This document shows positions 54,596 through 64,000 of a DNA stretch of 64,000 nucleotides, one piece after another. Origin of the DNA: Arthonia radiata. Lineage: Eukaryota > Ascomycota > Arthoniomycetes > Arthoniales > Arthoniaceae. How positions within the stretch are numbered: the first letter of the stretch is position 1; each line of letters begins with the position of its first letter. The DNA lies in contig PSQN01000016.1 in NCBI GenBank assembly GCA_002989075.1, forward strand, positions 1,283,346-1,347,345, given 5' to 3'. The notes below the pieces were generated by a model. It saw only the letters and a program-made list of their open reading frames with translations, ran no database searches and was not told the DNA's origin. The translations under genes and the position numbers were made by a program.

Positions 54596-56890
54596 TTAGT
54601 CGGGCATCGAAGCCTCTGTCAATGCGCTCAGATCGCTGGACTGCTGACTCAACGCTACGCGCTTCGACGCCGGCCTTTTCTTCTTCTTCGGCTTGGCCAT
54701 CCCGTCAACGGGCGCTGGATTCACTGGCGCTTCCATCACCCAGCGCGTGATACACGCAGCACGCTCAGTGCCAATTAGATACTCCTCATCTTTTGCCACG
54801 GGCGTGCCTGGCCCGGCACTTCCACGACCTCTCCCAAACGGCTCAGCCGAGCTTTGCGCAGGCTCTGCGTCTGTCTTCTTATCTTTTATACCGTTGACTT
54901 CCACACCGTTGGTCTTTGCTGCCGTATCCGTTTTTCCGCCGTTGAGGAGACCGTCGGCGTGAGCAGGATCTTGCTCTCTGAGCGCCCGCGTTTCTCGTGC
55001 TTTGACCGCCTTCTGAAAGCTCTCATCGTCGACAACACGTTCATCGCCAAGGGCCTCCATGACGGCTTCTTTATGGATACGGTCGCGTCTCTGTTCAGGC
55101 GTCTCGTCTGCAGGTCGCTTCCTGATCACGCCACCCGCCTTCTTCACGATGTCGTTGCCTGTCTTCGAGCCAGGCTTCATTGAACTGTTACTGTCAGTAG
55201 GCATGTCCATCTTGCAGAGCTGGTCCCACGTTCCAGCCAGCCCGACCCAGTTCTTGGTCTGGCGAAGGATCTCGGCCCAATCAGCACGAGCAGGAGAGCG
55301 TGCTGACAGGAAGAATGGGTAGCCATCAGCGAGTCGAGAAAGGCGTGCGGCATTGTTGGCGATGCGATGCAAAGTGGTTGGAGGCGTTTGCAGCAGGCAG
55401 TGAGTGAGTAGAAACGAGTGGAGAGTTTCTGGGAGAAGAGGATGGTAAGTGAGCATCTCATGACTGTGACCACAGCCTGAACCACCGCTGTGATCAGTGT
55501 GGCCATTGCTGGCACTATCGGTACCTTTTGATGGTGGAAATGGGGGGACGTCGTCAGGGGGCTTCGAAGAGAGCATCATCGCTAGATCATGAATCTCAAT
55601 CGCGGAGTCATTAGCGTTGAGATTGCTAAAGTCGTCGTCAAGAGAGATGCTGGAGCGACGAGGCCGATGAATGAGTGCTTGAGATGATGGGGTGGAGGGA
55701 CTATCTGTACTATCACTCTCTTCGCCTAAGATACGGCCGCGGTCGAATACGTCGCTCGCATGATGTGGGTCCATGGCAACAGCGTAGTCGAGGTGGCTTA
55801 AGAAAGTGGTGTAGTCTCGCAATGCTCTCTTCGCGAATTTTCTGACCAGATCTCTTGACTCTAGACCTCGCTTGTACGCTTCGTGCTCTTCGCTTGACGT
55901 TGACTCGGCAGCATGTTCGTTCTCGGTATGACCATTGGCAAGCTCAGCCATCGCTTCACGCTCCTCTTTCAACCGACGCGCAGTCTTGAAAGCCTCCAAA
56001 GCCTTCTTGACATGTGACGAAGCGATTGTCAGGTATTGATTGCCTCGTTGGAAAAGCAATTGCATCTCAAGTCCTTTCGGCTGATCTTCCTCAAGAACTC
56101 TATTCTCGGACATCCAATCTCTCGACCAGACTTTTCTCCGCTCCGCGTCCTCGCGCGCTTGCTTCTGAGTCACCAGTTGATTCTTGCCAGCGATATGCTT
56201 TGCTTGTTCGTTGCGACATATCAGGAGAGCCTCCGTCAAATCCTGCGCAGCGCCCATAAAGTCCTCTTTGAAGATCTTCGTCAATGCGCGGGTGCGATAC
56301 GGTGCGGCATGGCTAGACTCGCGCGATATGATGTGATTCAGCGGTTCCAGTGAGGTAGACTCGGCCATCATGCGAGAGGGTATCTTCTCGTGAAAGAAAT
56401 TCACGTACTGCGCATCGGTGTTCTGAGGAGCGCGCTGTAACACAAGACTTGCGACCGAGTCCAGGGCGGACGCACTTTGCATAGTCGCCACACTCGCAGC
56501 GACTTCATCGAGTCGGTACGCTTGGCTTAACTTGACTGTTGCAAGCTCCCTCATCCGATACTTGCGCTCTGGACTGAGCTTCGCATTCCCGCCAGCTCCT
56601 CCTCTAGTATTGAGACCGAGGGCGGCGCCAGGGAGACCGTTCTCCGAATGGAGCGCGGACGATGCGGTACCATTCTGGGCGCGTACGGCGAGATCAGCAG
56701 CCTCGTCTACAAGCTTACGGACTTTGAGGAGGTCAAAAAGAACGGATGGATCTGTTTGGCGGGGTCGAGGCGCGAGATAGTTGCTATGGGCGAGAGTCTC
56801 GAGTATTTCGTGCGGCAATTGGAGCCAGGGACCGTGGAATGCTGATATGTATCGCCAATGCTTGTTTCGGCTGATGGTCAGAGAAGACAT
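54596..56890 (-). CDS. Conserved fungal protein, helical-repeat type
   Basis: Single exon, 764 residues from the ATG at 56890 (MSSLTISRNKHWRYISAFHGP); the frame is open to 56983, but the extra 31 residues look like leader. I recall close relatives across filamentous ascomycetes, sometimes labelled histidine kinase group protein, but no kinase motif (no H-box, N- or G-box) is visible, so that name should not be trusted. The N-terminal half is helical with TPR-like character (LFQRGNQYLTIASSHVKKALEAF). There is a GCGHSHE His/Cys cluster around residue 500. The C-terminus is basic and ends PKKKKRPASKRV followed by a Ser-rich tail, possibly a nuclear signal. Function unknown. Confidence 0.85.
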   Translation of the reverse strand: MSSLTISRNKHWRYISAFHGPWLQLPHEILETLAHSNYLAPRPRQTDPSVLFDLLKVRKLVDEAADLAVRAQNGTASSALHSENGLPGAALGLNTRGGAGGNAKLSPERKYRMRELATVKLSQAYRLDEVAASVATMQSASALDSVASLVLQRAPQNTDAQYVNFFHEKIPSRMMAESTSLEPLNHIISRESSHAAPYRTRALTKIFKEDFMGAAQDLTEALLICRNEQAKHIAGKNQLVTQKQAREDAERRKVWSRDWMSENRVLEEDQPKGLEMQLLFQRGNQYLTIASSHVKKALEAFKTARRLKEEREAMAELANGHTENEHAAESTSSEEHEAYKRGLESRDLVRKFAKRALRDYTTFLSHLDYAVAMDPHHASDVFDRGRILGEESDSTDSPSTPSSQALIHRPRRSSISLDDDFSNLNANDSAIEIHDLAMMLSSKPPDDVPPFPPSKGTDSASNGHTDHSGGSGCGHSHEMLTYHPLLPETLHSFLLTHCLLQTPPTTLHRIANNAARLSRLADGYPFFLSARSPARADWAEILRQTKNWVGLAGTWDQLCKMDMPTDSNSSMKPGSKTGNDIVKKAGGVIRKRPADETPEQRRDRIHKEAVMEALGDERVVDDESFQKAVKARETRALREQDPAHADGLLNGGKTDTAAKTNGVEVNGIKDKKTDAEPAQSSAEPFGRGRGSAGPGTPVAKDEEYLIGTERAACITRWVMEAPVNPAPVDGMAKPKKKKRPASKRVALSQQSSDLSALTEASMPD

Positions 56891-57538
56891 TGAAATATAG
56901 CAGGTGCAATCACAGGCATGGACCTTTTGAAAATGCGGATGCAGGAGCGCGAACACTAGTGTGACGCGAGGGACGACAAGCATGTGCGTATATACCTAAA
57001 GCGGCAATATGCTTCTTAGGTCATCGAGTCCATTGGCATCAATCACCATATCGACCAAAATCTCCTGCTCCATATACTATTCCTGTAGATGGATCGCATC
57101 CGTTCGGCGTTTCTCAGCCTTCTTGTACGCGTGTCGCCGGTCCTCATTCGCTCTTCATCGACTTCGCCAGCAGTCTGTCTTCCTTGTTGACCACATTGAG
57201 TCAAAAAGTATCTGCCGCGTACGCTCGTTGAGGTTGTTGTTATGAGCCGACTCCCTTTCTTCGCGGTCCGCTATGATAGGCCCCTGGTTTTATGATTAAT
57301 CCTTAGCAGCCTGATGACTTGACGGCATTGTTTGGCAGCTTTTGGTGGATATTTTCCCTGTACTGAGCGGCCTGCCAAGGTGCGACCACGGTGCCCCGGC
57401 TATGACAGTCATCGACGCCTATTTGGCTCTGCACAACCCACGCTGTGAATGGTGGTCTCTTGGCGTACCTGCTGTGAGCAGCGCGCGGAAAAGTAGTACG
57501 TCTAGTCGTTAGATGGATGACTAGCCATTTTCCAGAGG
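56891..57538. other. Intergenic region
   Basis: About 650 bp between two leftward genes. No supported reading frame. Confidence 0.4.
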
Positions 57539-59683
57539 TCACCGACCCAGAGCAAGACATGCATCCACAGCCAGACCGACTCGACCCTCTTTCATCCTCA
57601 CCACATCGCTGATAACATCGCGGTCAAGGTCAGGGAACATTCCAGATAGCGTCTCCACGACAGTCTGATGCTCTGCTCGCTGTAACTTCTGCGCCTCGGC
57701 AGACTCCGCGCTTGCTTGGCGAGCCGCTGCCTCCTCTGCTGCCATGTTCTGTCGAGCGTGCTGAGCCGTTGCTCCGGGCGGAGGTTTCGCAGGGTCCCCG
57801 CGTCGCTCTGTGGATTGGGGCCGAGGCAAAGGCGACATACGTGGAGTGGCTCCTGGCTGGGGTGTTCTTGCGGGACCCTGTGGAGGCGTTGCGGCAGCTT
57901 CGTCTGAGAACAATCGACCGATGGTAGACAACGGTTTTTGAATAGTGCGCAGAAGGCCGGCCACAGCAGCATTTTCATCACTCTCTTCACCAGCAGATCC
58001 GTCTGCAGCATTCGAGCTCGTATTCAAGCGCGCATTCCTCCGTCGCGGACTGACTTGTTCGGCCTCCAATGAATGTCGTGGAGTTACCTCAGGCCGGCTG
58101 AGACCGGATTTCTCGTTGAATGGCAGCACCGATGCACTGGGACGAGGATCCTCCCGTGAGCGTCTCTCTGCAATGGATGCAACAGCCTGTTCGACATTCT
58201 TTTCATAGTCATCGTCAGAGATGGTGAGGCTAGTCTTGTCAAGGCTCTCGATAAAAGCGACGGCTCCCAATAAAGAAGACATGTAGTACCCTGCTTCTCC
58301 GCTTAACTTGTCGGGATTACGAAATCGCTGGATGTACTGGACATTCGAGACTATATGCTCAGGCGCCGCTTTCAGTACAGTGTATATGAGAAGCGGAATA
58401 AAGTCATCAGCAGATTGCTCAGCTTGTGCGCTTCGTAGATATCCAAACAGGACTTTGCAGGCATTCAAGATGCAGATAATCTTGTCTCTGGGTGCTCGGT
58501 AGCTCTGCAACTTTACAAGCTCTTGCTGCGCAAGCCTCAGAAACTTCTTGCTCTTGACGTCTCTGGCAGGTTTGATGTCGAGATGCTCCTCCTTGATCCA
58601 GCCGTAGATTCTTATCTTCTGGGCAAGAACCTCGTCCCGTTCAACGTCTTCTTGGTGCTGACCTCTTCGACCTGCACCTGTAGATGATGTGGCCGGACGC
58701 TTGCTCCTAGTCGATTGTGGCGGTGGGATCTCGGGTGAGAACGTCTGCGTGTAGAGACGGTTCATGACCAGTTTCTCCATTCCCTCCTGGGCGTTGTCGA
58801 ACTCAGCATCTGACACTGTACGCCACACTTCACATTGCGCCATGCGGCCGGATATGAAAGATAGAAAGTCTCTGACAATCTTGATCTGCTCATTGACCGC
58901 CCACTGTCGTTTGCCAAACTCATGCAAAAACGACTTGAGAAATCTAGCTACTGGGTCTGCGCTTCGGTGCCGTAGTTGCTCTAGAAACCGGTGAAAGTCA
59001 AAGGGTAGATCTGGCTCTGGGTCTGGCTCGGGCGGTGGAGGCTGCGACACCATAGAGGAGGCATGCGTTTTCTCCGAAGCTTGGCTCTTGACCGAGTAGG
59101 CGCCCGTGTTCGATCTTTCTAACACTGATGGCTCCTTCTCTTCGTAAACTCCCGACGCTCGACGATTCTCAAGGCTAGAGCCTCGTGGTGGAAATTGAAA
59201 GACTGGTAGGCCAGGACTTTCTTCACCCGGAGCCTGCTGCCCAGTCTTGAACTGATCCATGATGGTTGTGATCTCGGGCCCTGAGGCTTCTGCCGCTTGA
59301 CTTTTGCCATCTTGGTTTGCCAGAGAGGGTGCCTCTTTGTGCTTGTCATCAAGACCCGTGTCGAGCTTAACATCATCTTCTCGAGCGCATGCTTGAGCTT
59401 CGTCGTCCTTGTCGACGTTTGGCGGTGCCTCTTCCGCCGTGCCATGATCTAACAGAGGGCTTACAGGACTGTCAGACCTTTCAGGCTCTGTTGTTGTCTT
59501 CTCTGCAGGGGCAAAATGGCTGACGTGCAAGGCTCCAGGATTGGTCGTACTCATGCTCAGAGGCCCGTTTTGCGGTGGAGCTACCTTGGCACTTTCGCTG
59601 GGGGGCGCTGCACCATTCTGCGGTCCGTCCCGGTTCGTGGATTCGTTCGCAGATACCGTATCATTGTCTGAAGCTTGAGACAT
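57539..59683 (-). CDS. VPS9: VPS9-domain Rab5-type guanine nucleotide exchange factor
   Basis: Single exon, 714 residues from the ATG at 59683 (MSQASDNDTV); the frame is open to 59968. Vps9 activates the Rab5-type GTPase Vps21 on endosomes. The N-terminal 240 residues are disordered and Pro/Ser/Glu-rich. The helical bundle begins at DLPFDFHRFLEQL. The VPS9 core has ILNACKVLFGYL and ADDFIPLLIYTVLKAAPEHIVSN, including the conserved Asp and Tyr/Thr positions of the family. The final 50 residues form a CUE ubiquitin-binding domain (VVETLSGMFPDLDRDVISDVV … DACLALG), as in yeast Vps9. Divergent from RRN6 with 333 bp between starts. Confidence 0.93.
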   Translation of the reverse strand: MSQASDNDTVSANESTNRDGPQNGAAPPSESAKVAPPQNGPLSMSTTNPGALHVSHFAPAEKTTTEPERSDSPVSPLLDHGTAEEAPPNVDKDDEAQACAREDDVKLDTGLDDKHKEAPSLANQDGKSQAAEASGPEITTIMDQFKTGQQAPGEESPGLPVFQFPPRGSSLENRRASGVYEEKEPSVLERSNTGAYSVKSQASEKTHASSMVSQPPPPEPDPEPDLPFDFHRFLEQLRHRSADPVARFLKSFLHEFGKRQWAVNEQIKIVRDFLSFISGRMAQCEVWRTVSDAEFDNAQEGMEKLVMNRLYTQTFSPEIPPPQSTRSKRPATSSTGAGRRGQHQEDVERDEVLAQKIRIYGWIKEEHLDIKPARDVKSKKFLRLAQQELVKLQSYRAPRDKIICILNACKVLFGYLRSAQAEQSADDFIPLLIYTVLKAAPEHIVSNVQYIQRFRNPDKLSGEAGYYMSSLLGAVAFIESLDKTSLTISDDDYEKNVEQAVASIAERRSREDPRPSASVLPFNEKSGLSRPEVTPRHSLEAEQVSPRRRNARLNTSSNAADGSAGEESDENAAVAGLLRTIQKPLSTIGRLFSDEAAATPPQGPARTPQPGATPRMSPLPRPQSTERRGDPAKPPPGATAQHARQNMAAEEAAARQASAESAEAQKLQRAEHQTVVETLSGMFPDLDRDVISDVVRMKEGRVGLAVDACLALGR

Positions 59684-60016
59684 GTATTCTGTCGCACATG
59701 GTTGCACAAAAAGGTCACGGAATAGGTCACTAGGTGTATCCGCTGCATACCAGATTGTACAAATTACCCGATCAAGAGTGTCGTGAGATTTTTTTCTGCG
59801 CGTCTTGCACGCGTCTCTTCTTCGACTTTGATTTTGCAGATGCATCAACGAAATTGTGACAGGGAACAAACAGCATCGATTTCTTTCCCACACACAGGTT
59901 ATACGATTTCCTATAATTCGCTCAGAATATTTGTCAGAGCCCTTTTCAACGTGGCTGTTCGACAGCATACATCATGCGATTGAGGTCGCGCAGTAAAGGT
60001 GTCCTGAGAGATCTGC
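59684..60016. promoter_or_regulatory. Bidirectional promoter, VPS9 / RRN6
   Basis: 333 bp between the chosen start codons of two divergent genes. If the longer VPS9 frame were used only 48 bp would remain, which argues for the downstream VPS9 start. Confidence 0.5.
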
Positions 60017-63016
60017 ATGAGTGAGACCAATGGCGCATTTGATTATGGAAGACTTGGCGATGTACGATATGCGGGGGATGATCATGTGTGGCGCAAGACG
60101 CGCACACATTATGGGACCTCGCCACTCCAGATCTTGGAAGGAGGCTATCAATATCACTTAGGCCGCCCACCGAGTTTCGAGCATGATGGTGATAATTCGG
60201 TTGTTCCAACCGTGCCGCCATCCTCACTGGTACGCCAGACATGTGCGGATGCAGTCGGAGCAGATAATGCCATCTCACGTATCGTGTCTGATGAGCGCTT
60301 TGAAAAACACCAAGATACGAGTACAGCAACGACTGGCGATTTGTTCGATTTGGTCTTCCTAACAAACGGCGAGTGTCGGAAACGTCCTCTTTTGGCGTAT
60401 GCTGCCGGCGAGAGAGGTCAGCTGCTGTGTGTCGCCCACGGGCTGGTTGGCAGAGTAGGCTGGGAAAACGACCACAAGACTGCTCTAGCCACAACGCACT
60501 TCGATGAGGCTCGCTCGGCCCATTTTGACGCCGGTGAAGGCACCATCATGCAGCTTGCTTTCTCTGGCTACATCAACGATAGCAGAGTGTTGATAGCGGT
60601 GCGATACGCTAGATCAGTCAAGATTCTCGTTGCATCTACAGAAACGTACAGGGATCAACGCACCGCAGCACCGACTGCCGTGTATCTGCGAACGATCGTT
60701 GACGGGCTTGATTGTCTTCATGAACAGGCTGACGTAGTTGATATGTGCTTTAGAAAACGACGTCCATTCGAAATTTTTACGGCACATGCAGATGGCCGCA
60801 TACGTCTATGGAGCTTGCCCCGTCACAGGCACGAAGCCGCAGTGCAATGTCGAACTTACTCAACAGCTGAATTTAGCAACAACGACCAATATCGGGGCAT
60901 GCGCATTGCATCTGTAACGGAGCAATGGATGGTATTCGCTGGCGGAATACATGTCTTAGTCTACGAGATAAGTGGCATAGATCATTCACCCAGCTCTCTG
61001 GATGTACACCATGAGATTCTGGACCTGAAGCAGTCTCCCGGGCACGAGAATCTATTGATCGTGCTCACAACGGAGCACGTTCTCTGGATCCGGCTTGCTA
61101 ATACGAGAATGGAGCCTTTTGAAGTGTTGCGTTCTTGGGTCCACCACCGCGACTCTTCGGATCGGTCATTGAGGCTCACCCTGGGTTGTCATCACCAGAA
61201 CCAAGTGGAAGAACATCGAGGTCAAACATGGTCTGTCCTACTGTACTCGCGACAAGCCAGCATGATCACAGAGATTGGGTACGGTTTCTCTCTTGGGGCT
61301 GGTGTGCTTGACGTGTCTGGCTTGCGAGTCCACGAGCCTATTGCGATGCCGTCGCCGGTGCGGCATCATGGCAAAAGCCCGTCAAAATGCCGTCAATGGC
61401 TCCAACTTGCATTGTTTCCAACTCCAAAGAGACTGGACTACTCCAATTCCACGAACGACAATGGATTCGCGGAGAAGCATACAGAAGGGGCATGCTTCTA
61501 TCAGGCTTTTATGCTAGAAGCTGATCGTTCAGTGTCGAGCTACATCTACTATAGACCTGGGCAAAGCTCAAACAGTACTGGACTCGATCCGCTTGCATGG
61601 AAGAAAACAGTCGGTAGACATCTCCCTCTGTCTGGCAGAGTTCTGGTGGAGAATTTCGTCGTCGACTCGGATGAAGAAGACGAAGACGCCGGTGATCGTC
61701 CGGCTGACAATGTACGCTGGTGGCGAATCCCACGGCAGAAAGTTCTAATCGCGCAAAGACAGCAGAAAATGGAGAAATACAGTAGTTTCGCCAAATATCA
61801 GATTGGCTCAAATGATGATCAGTATGCTCGAAACTTCTCGCTCGCCAGTCAACTAGTTTTACTCTCTCGGCAAGTCATGCGTCAGTCCGAGGAAGACGAT
61901 ACTGCCACACGACTTTTCTCAGAACTTGTGTCCGCGCGTGGCATCCCGAGTGATCTCTTCGAAGCCAACGATCGGCTCCAATCCATGATCAGTGAATCGG
62001 CTGTTTCCGAGGCTCGTTCAGGCGGGGTTCGCCTTGATGACGTGCGAATGTCTAAATTAGTATCGGGTACACACAAGCCGGTAACAGCTGGCTCGATGTC
62101 CCTTCGCAAACTGTACATCTTGCTAATCGAGGCCAATATGGCTCCCTGGTCTTTAGAGGTCTCGACAAAGGCAAGGTCAGCCTTTGAGAAGGTGGCGCGC
62201 CAACTTGCAGCGCAAGTGATATTGTCGGCGACCATGCTGAGACCCTGCGATATTCCGAGCGAGGTACACGTCGGTCCCGAGCAAGTTTCTGGACATAACG
62301 TGGAAAGAGCGATAGTATCCTCTCAACCGCTGAACGCTCCTCCTCCTTCCTCGACCCTGACTGCACAGTCTGATGCACACGAGACTGAAAATGATAGCTT
62401 GAACCGATCGCTTCGAGAACTACGCGCTCACGTTCGGTCGAGCGCCCGGAGAAGGCCAACAACGGGCGCCTTTTCGAGCTCTTCATTGAAAATTTTGACG
62501 CCTTGGAATGGAGACATAACAAATATGTCTGCTGAAACATCAATGCTTGATTTGTTCCGATACGATCAAACGGTCCCTCAAAGCGAAGCCGAGCAAGAAG
62601 AATCTCAGCGACAGCTAAAGAAGCTTCAAAAGCGAAAACGAAAGATCGAAGAAGTTCGTGAAGCAGCCGCACCAAGCTCGCAACCGGCGGAATCTCAGAT
62701 TAAAGCATCTGCGCTTGAGAGTGGCCGAAGTCAGCTAACGCTGCGACCGGGTCTTCAATCAAGTCAGCGGCTGGACAGTAGCCAAGTTAAGCCAGGAGAA
62801 GGCCCGTCGAGCAGCTGGGGCATACGGTCGCTAAAGTCTCAGCTCGCTACGCCACCATCGACGCAGAGCCAGTCACAATCACAACAGGTTTTTGCGGACA
62901 GGCGTGCTTCGCCTATGATGCCAGATAGCTCGCTGAAGCGCTCAAGCCAGGTCGTGCTAGGATCACAAACTAGCATGGGTCTACAGACGAGAAAAAGAAG
63001 AAAAGCCGGTTTCTGA
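60017..63016 (+). CDS. RRN6: RNA polymerase I core factor subunit Rrn6-like
   Basis: Intronless, 999 residues. Rrn6 with Rrn7 and Rrn11 forms the core factor that recruits RNA polymerase I to rDNA. The N-terminal half is beta-propeller-like with WD-type blocks (GEGTIMQLAFSG, FEIFTAHADGRIRLWSLPRH, GHENLLIVLTTEHVLWIRL). An acidic segment (DSDEEDEDAGD, about residue 550) precedes the helical domain. The C-terminus is Ser/Gln-rich with repeated SQxSQ elements and ends in the basic RKRRKAGF, the signature end of fungal Rrn6 proteins. The length is typical. The start is the first ATG. Confidence 0.88.
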   Translation: MSETNGAFDYGRLGDVRYAGDDHVWRKTRTHYGTSPLQILEGGYQYHLGRPPSFEHDGDNSVVPTVPPSSLVRQTCADAVGADNAISRIVSDERFEKHQDTSTATTGDLFDLVFLTNGECRKRPLLAYAAGERGQLLCVAHGLVGRVGWENDHKTALATTHFDEARSAHFDAGEGTIMQLAFSGYINDSRVLIAVRYARSVKILVASTETYRDQRTAAPTAVYLRTIVDGLDCLHEQADVVDMCFRKRRPFEIFTAHADGRIRLWSLPRHRHEAAVQCRTYSTAEFSNNDQYRGMRIASVTEQWMVFAGGIHVLVYEISGIDHSPSSLDVHHEILDLKQSPGHENLLIVLTTEHVLWIRLANTRMEPFEVLRSWVHHRDSSDRSLRLTLGCHHQNQVEEHRGQTWSVLLYSRQASMITEIGYGFSLGAGVLDVSGLRVHEPIAMPSPVRHHGKSPSKCRQWLQLALFPTPKRLDYSNSTNDNGFAEKHTEGACFYQAFMLEADRSVSSYIYYRPGQSSNSTGLDPLAWKKTVGRHLPLSGRVLVENFVVDSDEEDEDAGDRPADNVRWWRIPRQKVLIAQRQQKMEKYSSFAKYQIGSNDDQYARNFSLASQLVLLSRQVMRQSEEDDTATRLFSELVSARGIPSDLFEANDRLQSMISESAVSEARSGGVRLDDVRMSKLVSGTHKPVTAGSMSLRKLYILLIEANMAPWSLEVSTKARSAFEKVARQLAAQVILSATMLRPCDIPSEVHVGPEQVSGHNVERAIVSSQPLNAPPPSSTLTAQSDAHETENDSLNRSLRELRAHVRSSARRRPTTGAFSSSSLKILTPWNGDITNMSAETSMLDLFRYDQTVPQSEAEQEESQRQLKKLQKRKRKIEEVREAAAPSSQPAESQIKASALESGRSQLTLRPGLQSSQRLDSSQVKPGEGPSSSWGIRSLKSQLATPPSTQSQSQSQQVFADRRASPMMPDSSLKRSSQVVLGSQTSMGLQTRKRRKAGF

Positions 63017-63181
63017 GTTGATGGCTGCTTGGGTCTCCAGGACCTTGTGTCTTGCACCTATGGATGATGAGAAATTTCCTGAAGTTCTTTCCCGCCCTGC
63101 CTATTTGGCTTGGTTACAGACCCGTTCTGTCATGTCTTTCGAGCCTACTGCTGCTGTTGCATAACGTCACCACGTGTACAC
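63017..63181. other. Short convergent 3' region
   Basis: 165 bp between the RRN6 stop and the stop of the edge gene. No feature seen. Confidence 0.4.
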
Positions 63182-64000
63182 TCAGACTGAAGCTGCCGGG
63201 TCATTCTGCGCTGCAGCGCTCGCACAGTCCTGTAGCATATGACCTAGCTCTTGTGCATTGGCACTGTAGCCACCGATACTGGTATATCGCCCAGCGAACG
63301 ACGGCGGCTGTGCAAAATGTCAGCTCAGAGATCAAAGATCCTTTACGGGTTGCTTGAGAGGCATTACCTGACCACCAGTCCCAGCATACAACGTCACCCG
63401 TCCGGTCCTCAGCACGCCTTGCGTATCGGTTTCATTGAAGTAAAGGTTGTCTCTAAAGCAAAGTAGGCCCCCAAGCGTCGTCGCGATGGTGGGCTGATTC
63501 ACGAGGGCGTGGAACGTATGCGGCGTATAGCCATTAGACTGCGTGGCAGAGAACTCAAGATCGAACGCGGCCGGGACGACGCCAGGCCCTGACACGCTGT
63601 TCGGCGCGATGAGCTGCTTGATCTGGCTGCTGAACAGGTTTGGGCCAATGGCGCGGTAGGCGGCGTAGTCGGGGTATATCTGAGGGCTCATCAGCAAGCA
63701 GACTAAGCCATTGCTATCGTGGTAGCAATAGGATGGAAGACACGTGAAGGTAAGCATCATACCTTGCCAGTGAAGATAGGGATGTTCTCAAGACTGCCCA
63801 CGAAGCTGGGGACGTATGTCATGAGATCCATGCCATTGACGCCGGTGACGTAGTCTGAGATCGGGTAGTTGAATCTTGTACGCCCGTCGCGGAGGCGATC
63901 AACGCAAGGAACACGAGTGTTACCACTGCCGAGCTGGTCAATTTCGAGCGTGTTCATGCGGATGTCGAACATGACACCAGAGAAGACCAAGACAGGATGA
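63182..64000 (-). CDS. 3' part of an unrecognised gene, cut by the window edge
   Basis: Minus strand, three exons seen: beyond 64000 to 63763, 63679-63368, 63307-63182, with introns 83 and 60 bp and phase-0 joins (GTATGA…CCTCAG; GTAATG…GCACAG). About 225 codons are visible. No family is recognised. Sequence blocks include LEIDQLGSGNTRVPCVDRL, DYVTGVNGMDLMTYVP, LCFRDNLYFNETD (with an N-glycosylation site) and GRYTSIGGYSANAQEL. Beta-strand-rich composition, few Lys, three Cys and a glycosylation site suggest an extracellular or lumenal protein. The start and any signal peptide lie outside the window. Confidence 0.6.

Noticed and set aside
1-64000. CRISPR arrays, bacterial operons, tRNA or rRNA genes
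   Set aside because: Looked for and not seen; the genes are intron-bearing eukaryotic genes, and the only arrays are the 105-bp coding repeats and LTR pairs.

Overview
This window is from a filamentous ascomycete (Pezizomycotina; the gene set and style suggest Dothideomycetes, but the species cannot be fixed from sequence alone). The evidence is short GT-AG introns with CTAAC/CTGAC-type branch sites, fungal-specific families (Med16, Rrn6, GPN1/Npa3, Hst4-type sirtuin, GH79) and AT-rich transposon DNA with the signature of repeat-induced point mutation (RIP): CpA/TpG depleted, Gln codons turned into TAG/TAA, Asp into Asn, Cys into Tyr.

Region 1 (1-17,880) is a gene-free AT-rich repeat block. 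It holds two complete but dead Ty3/Gypsy chromoviruses, both transcribed leftward. Element 1 is 250-8774, with 196-bp LTRs and target duplication TAACT; a 506-bp solo LTR with its own duplication AATAC sits inside it. Element 2 is 9107-16203, with 450-bp LTRs and target duplication TATTA, and is visibly less mutated. Element 2 carries an antisense reading frame between pol and the 3' LTR, tail-to-tail with pol. It encodes a Cys-rich motif followed by a probable coiled coil, and this is the most unusual feature of the repeat block.

Region 2 (17,880-35,900) starts abruptly at normal GC. In order it holds: GPN1/NPA3 (+), a casein kinase II beta gene (+) with an 1850-bp first intron that contains a 526-codon reading frame, MED16 (+, nine exons), a small CsbD-like gene (+), HST4-type sirtuin (-), NOC1/MAK21 (-), and mitochondrial prolyl-tRNA synthetase (+) sharing a 250-bp divergent promoter with NOC1.

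Region 3 (35,870-47,700) is more accessory. It has a secreted GH79 glycosidase (-), a small CT-rich-promoter gene (+, weak), an uncharacterised membrane protein (-), a small secreted four-cysteine protein (-), a 458-bp foldback MITE with target duplication CCGAT, and a five-exon gene of a fungal multi-pass membrane family (-) with an in-frame TAA in its conserved core.

Region 4 (47,690-64,000) is again housekeeping. It has an F-box protein (-), NUDIX hydrolase (+), ASNSD1-like glutamine amidotransferase/asparagine synthase (-), kinetochore SPC25 (+), a conserved 764-residue fungal protein (-), VPS9-domain Rab GEF (-) divergent from RRN6 (+), and the 3' part of an unrecognised gene (-) cut by the window edge. 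Exon coordinates were derived by hand from splice signals, frame continuity and family expectation. No tRNA, rRNA or CRISPR was seen.
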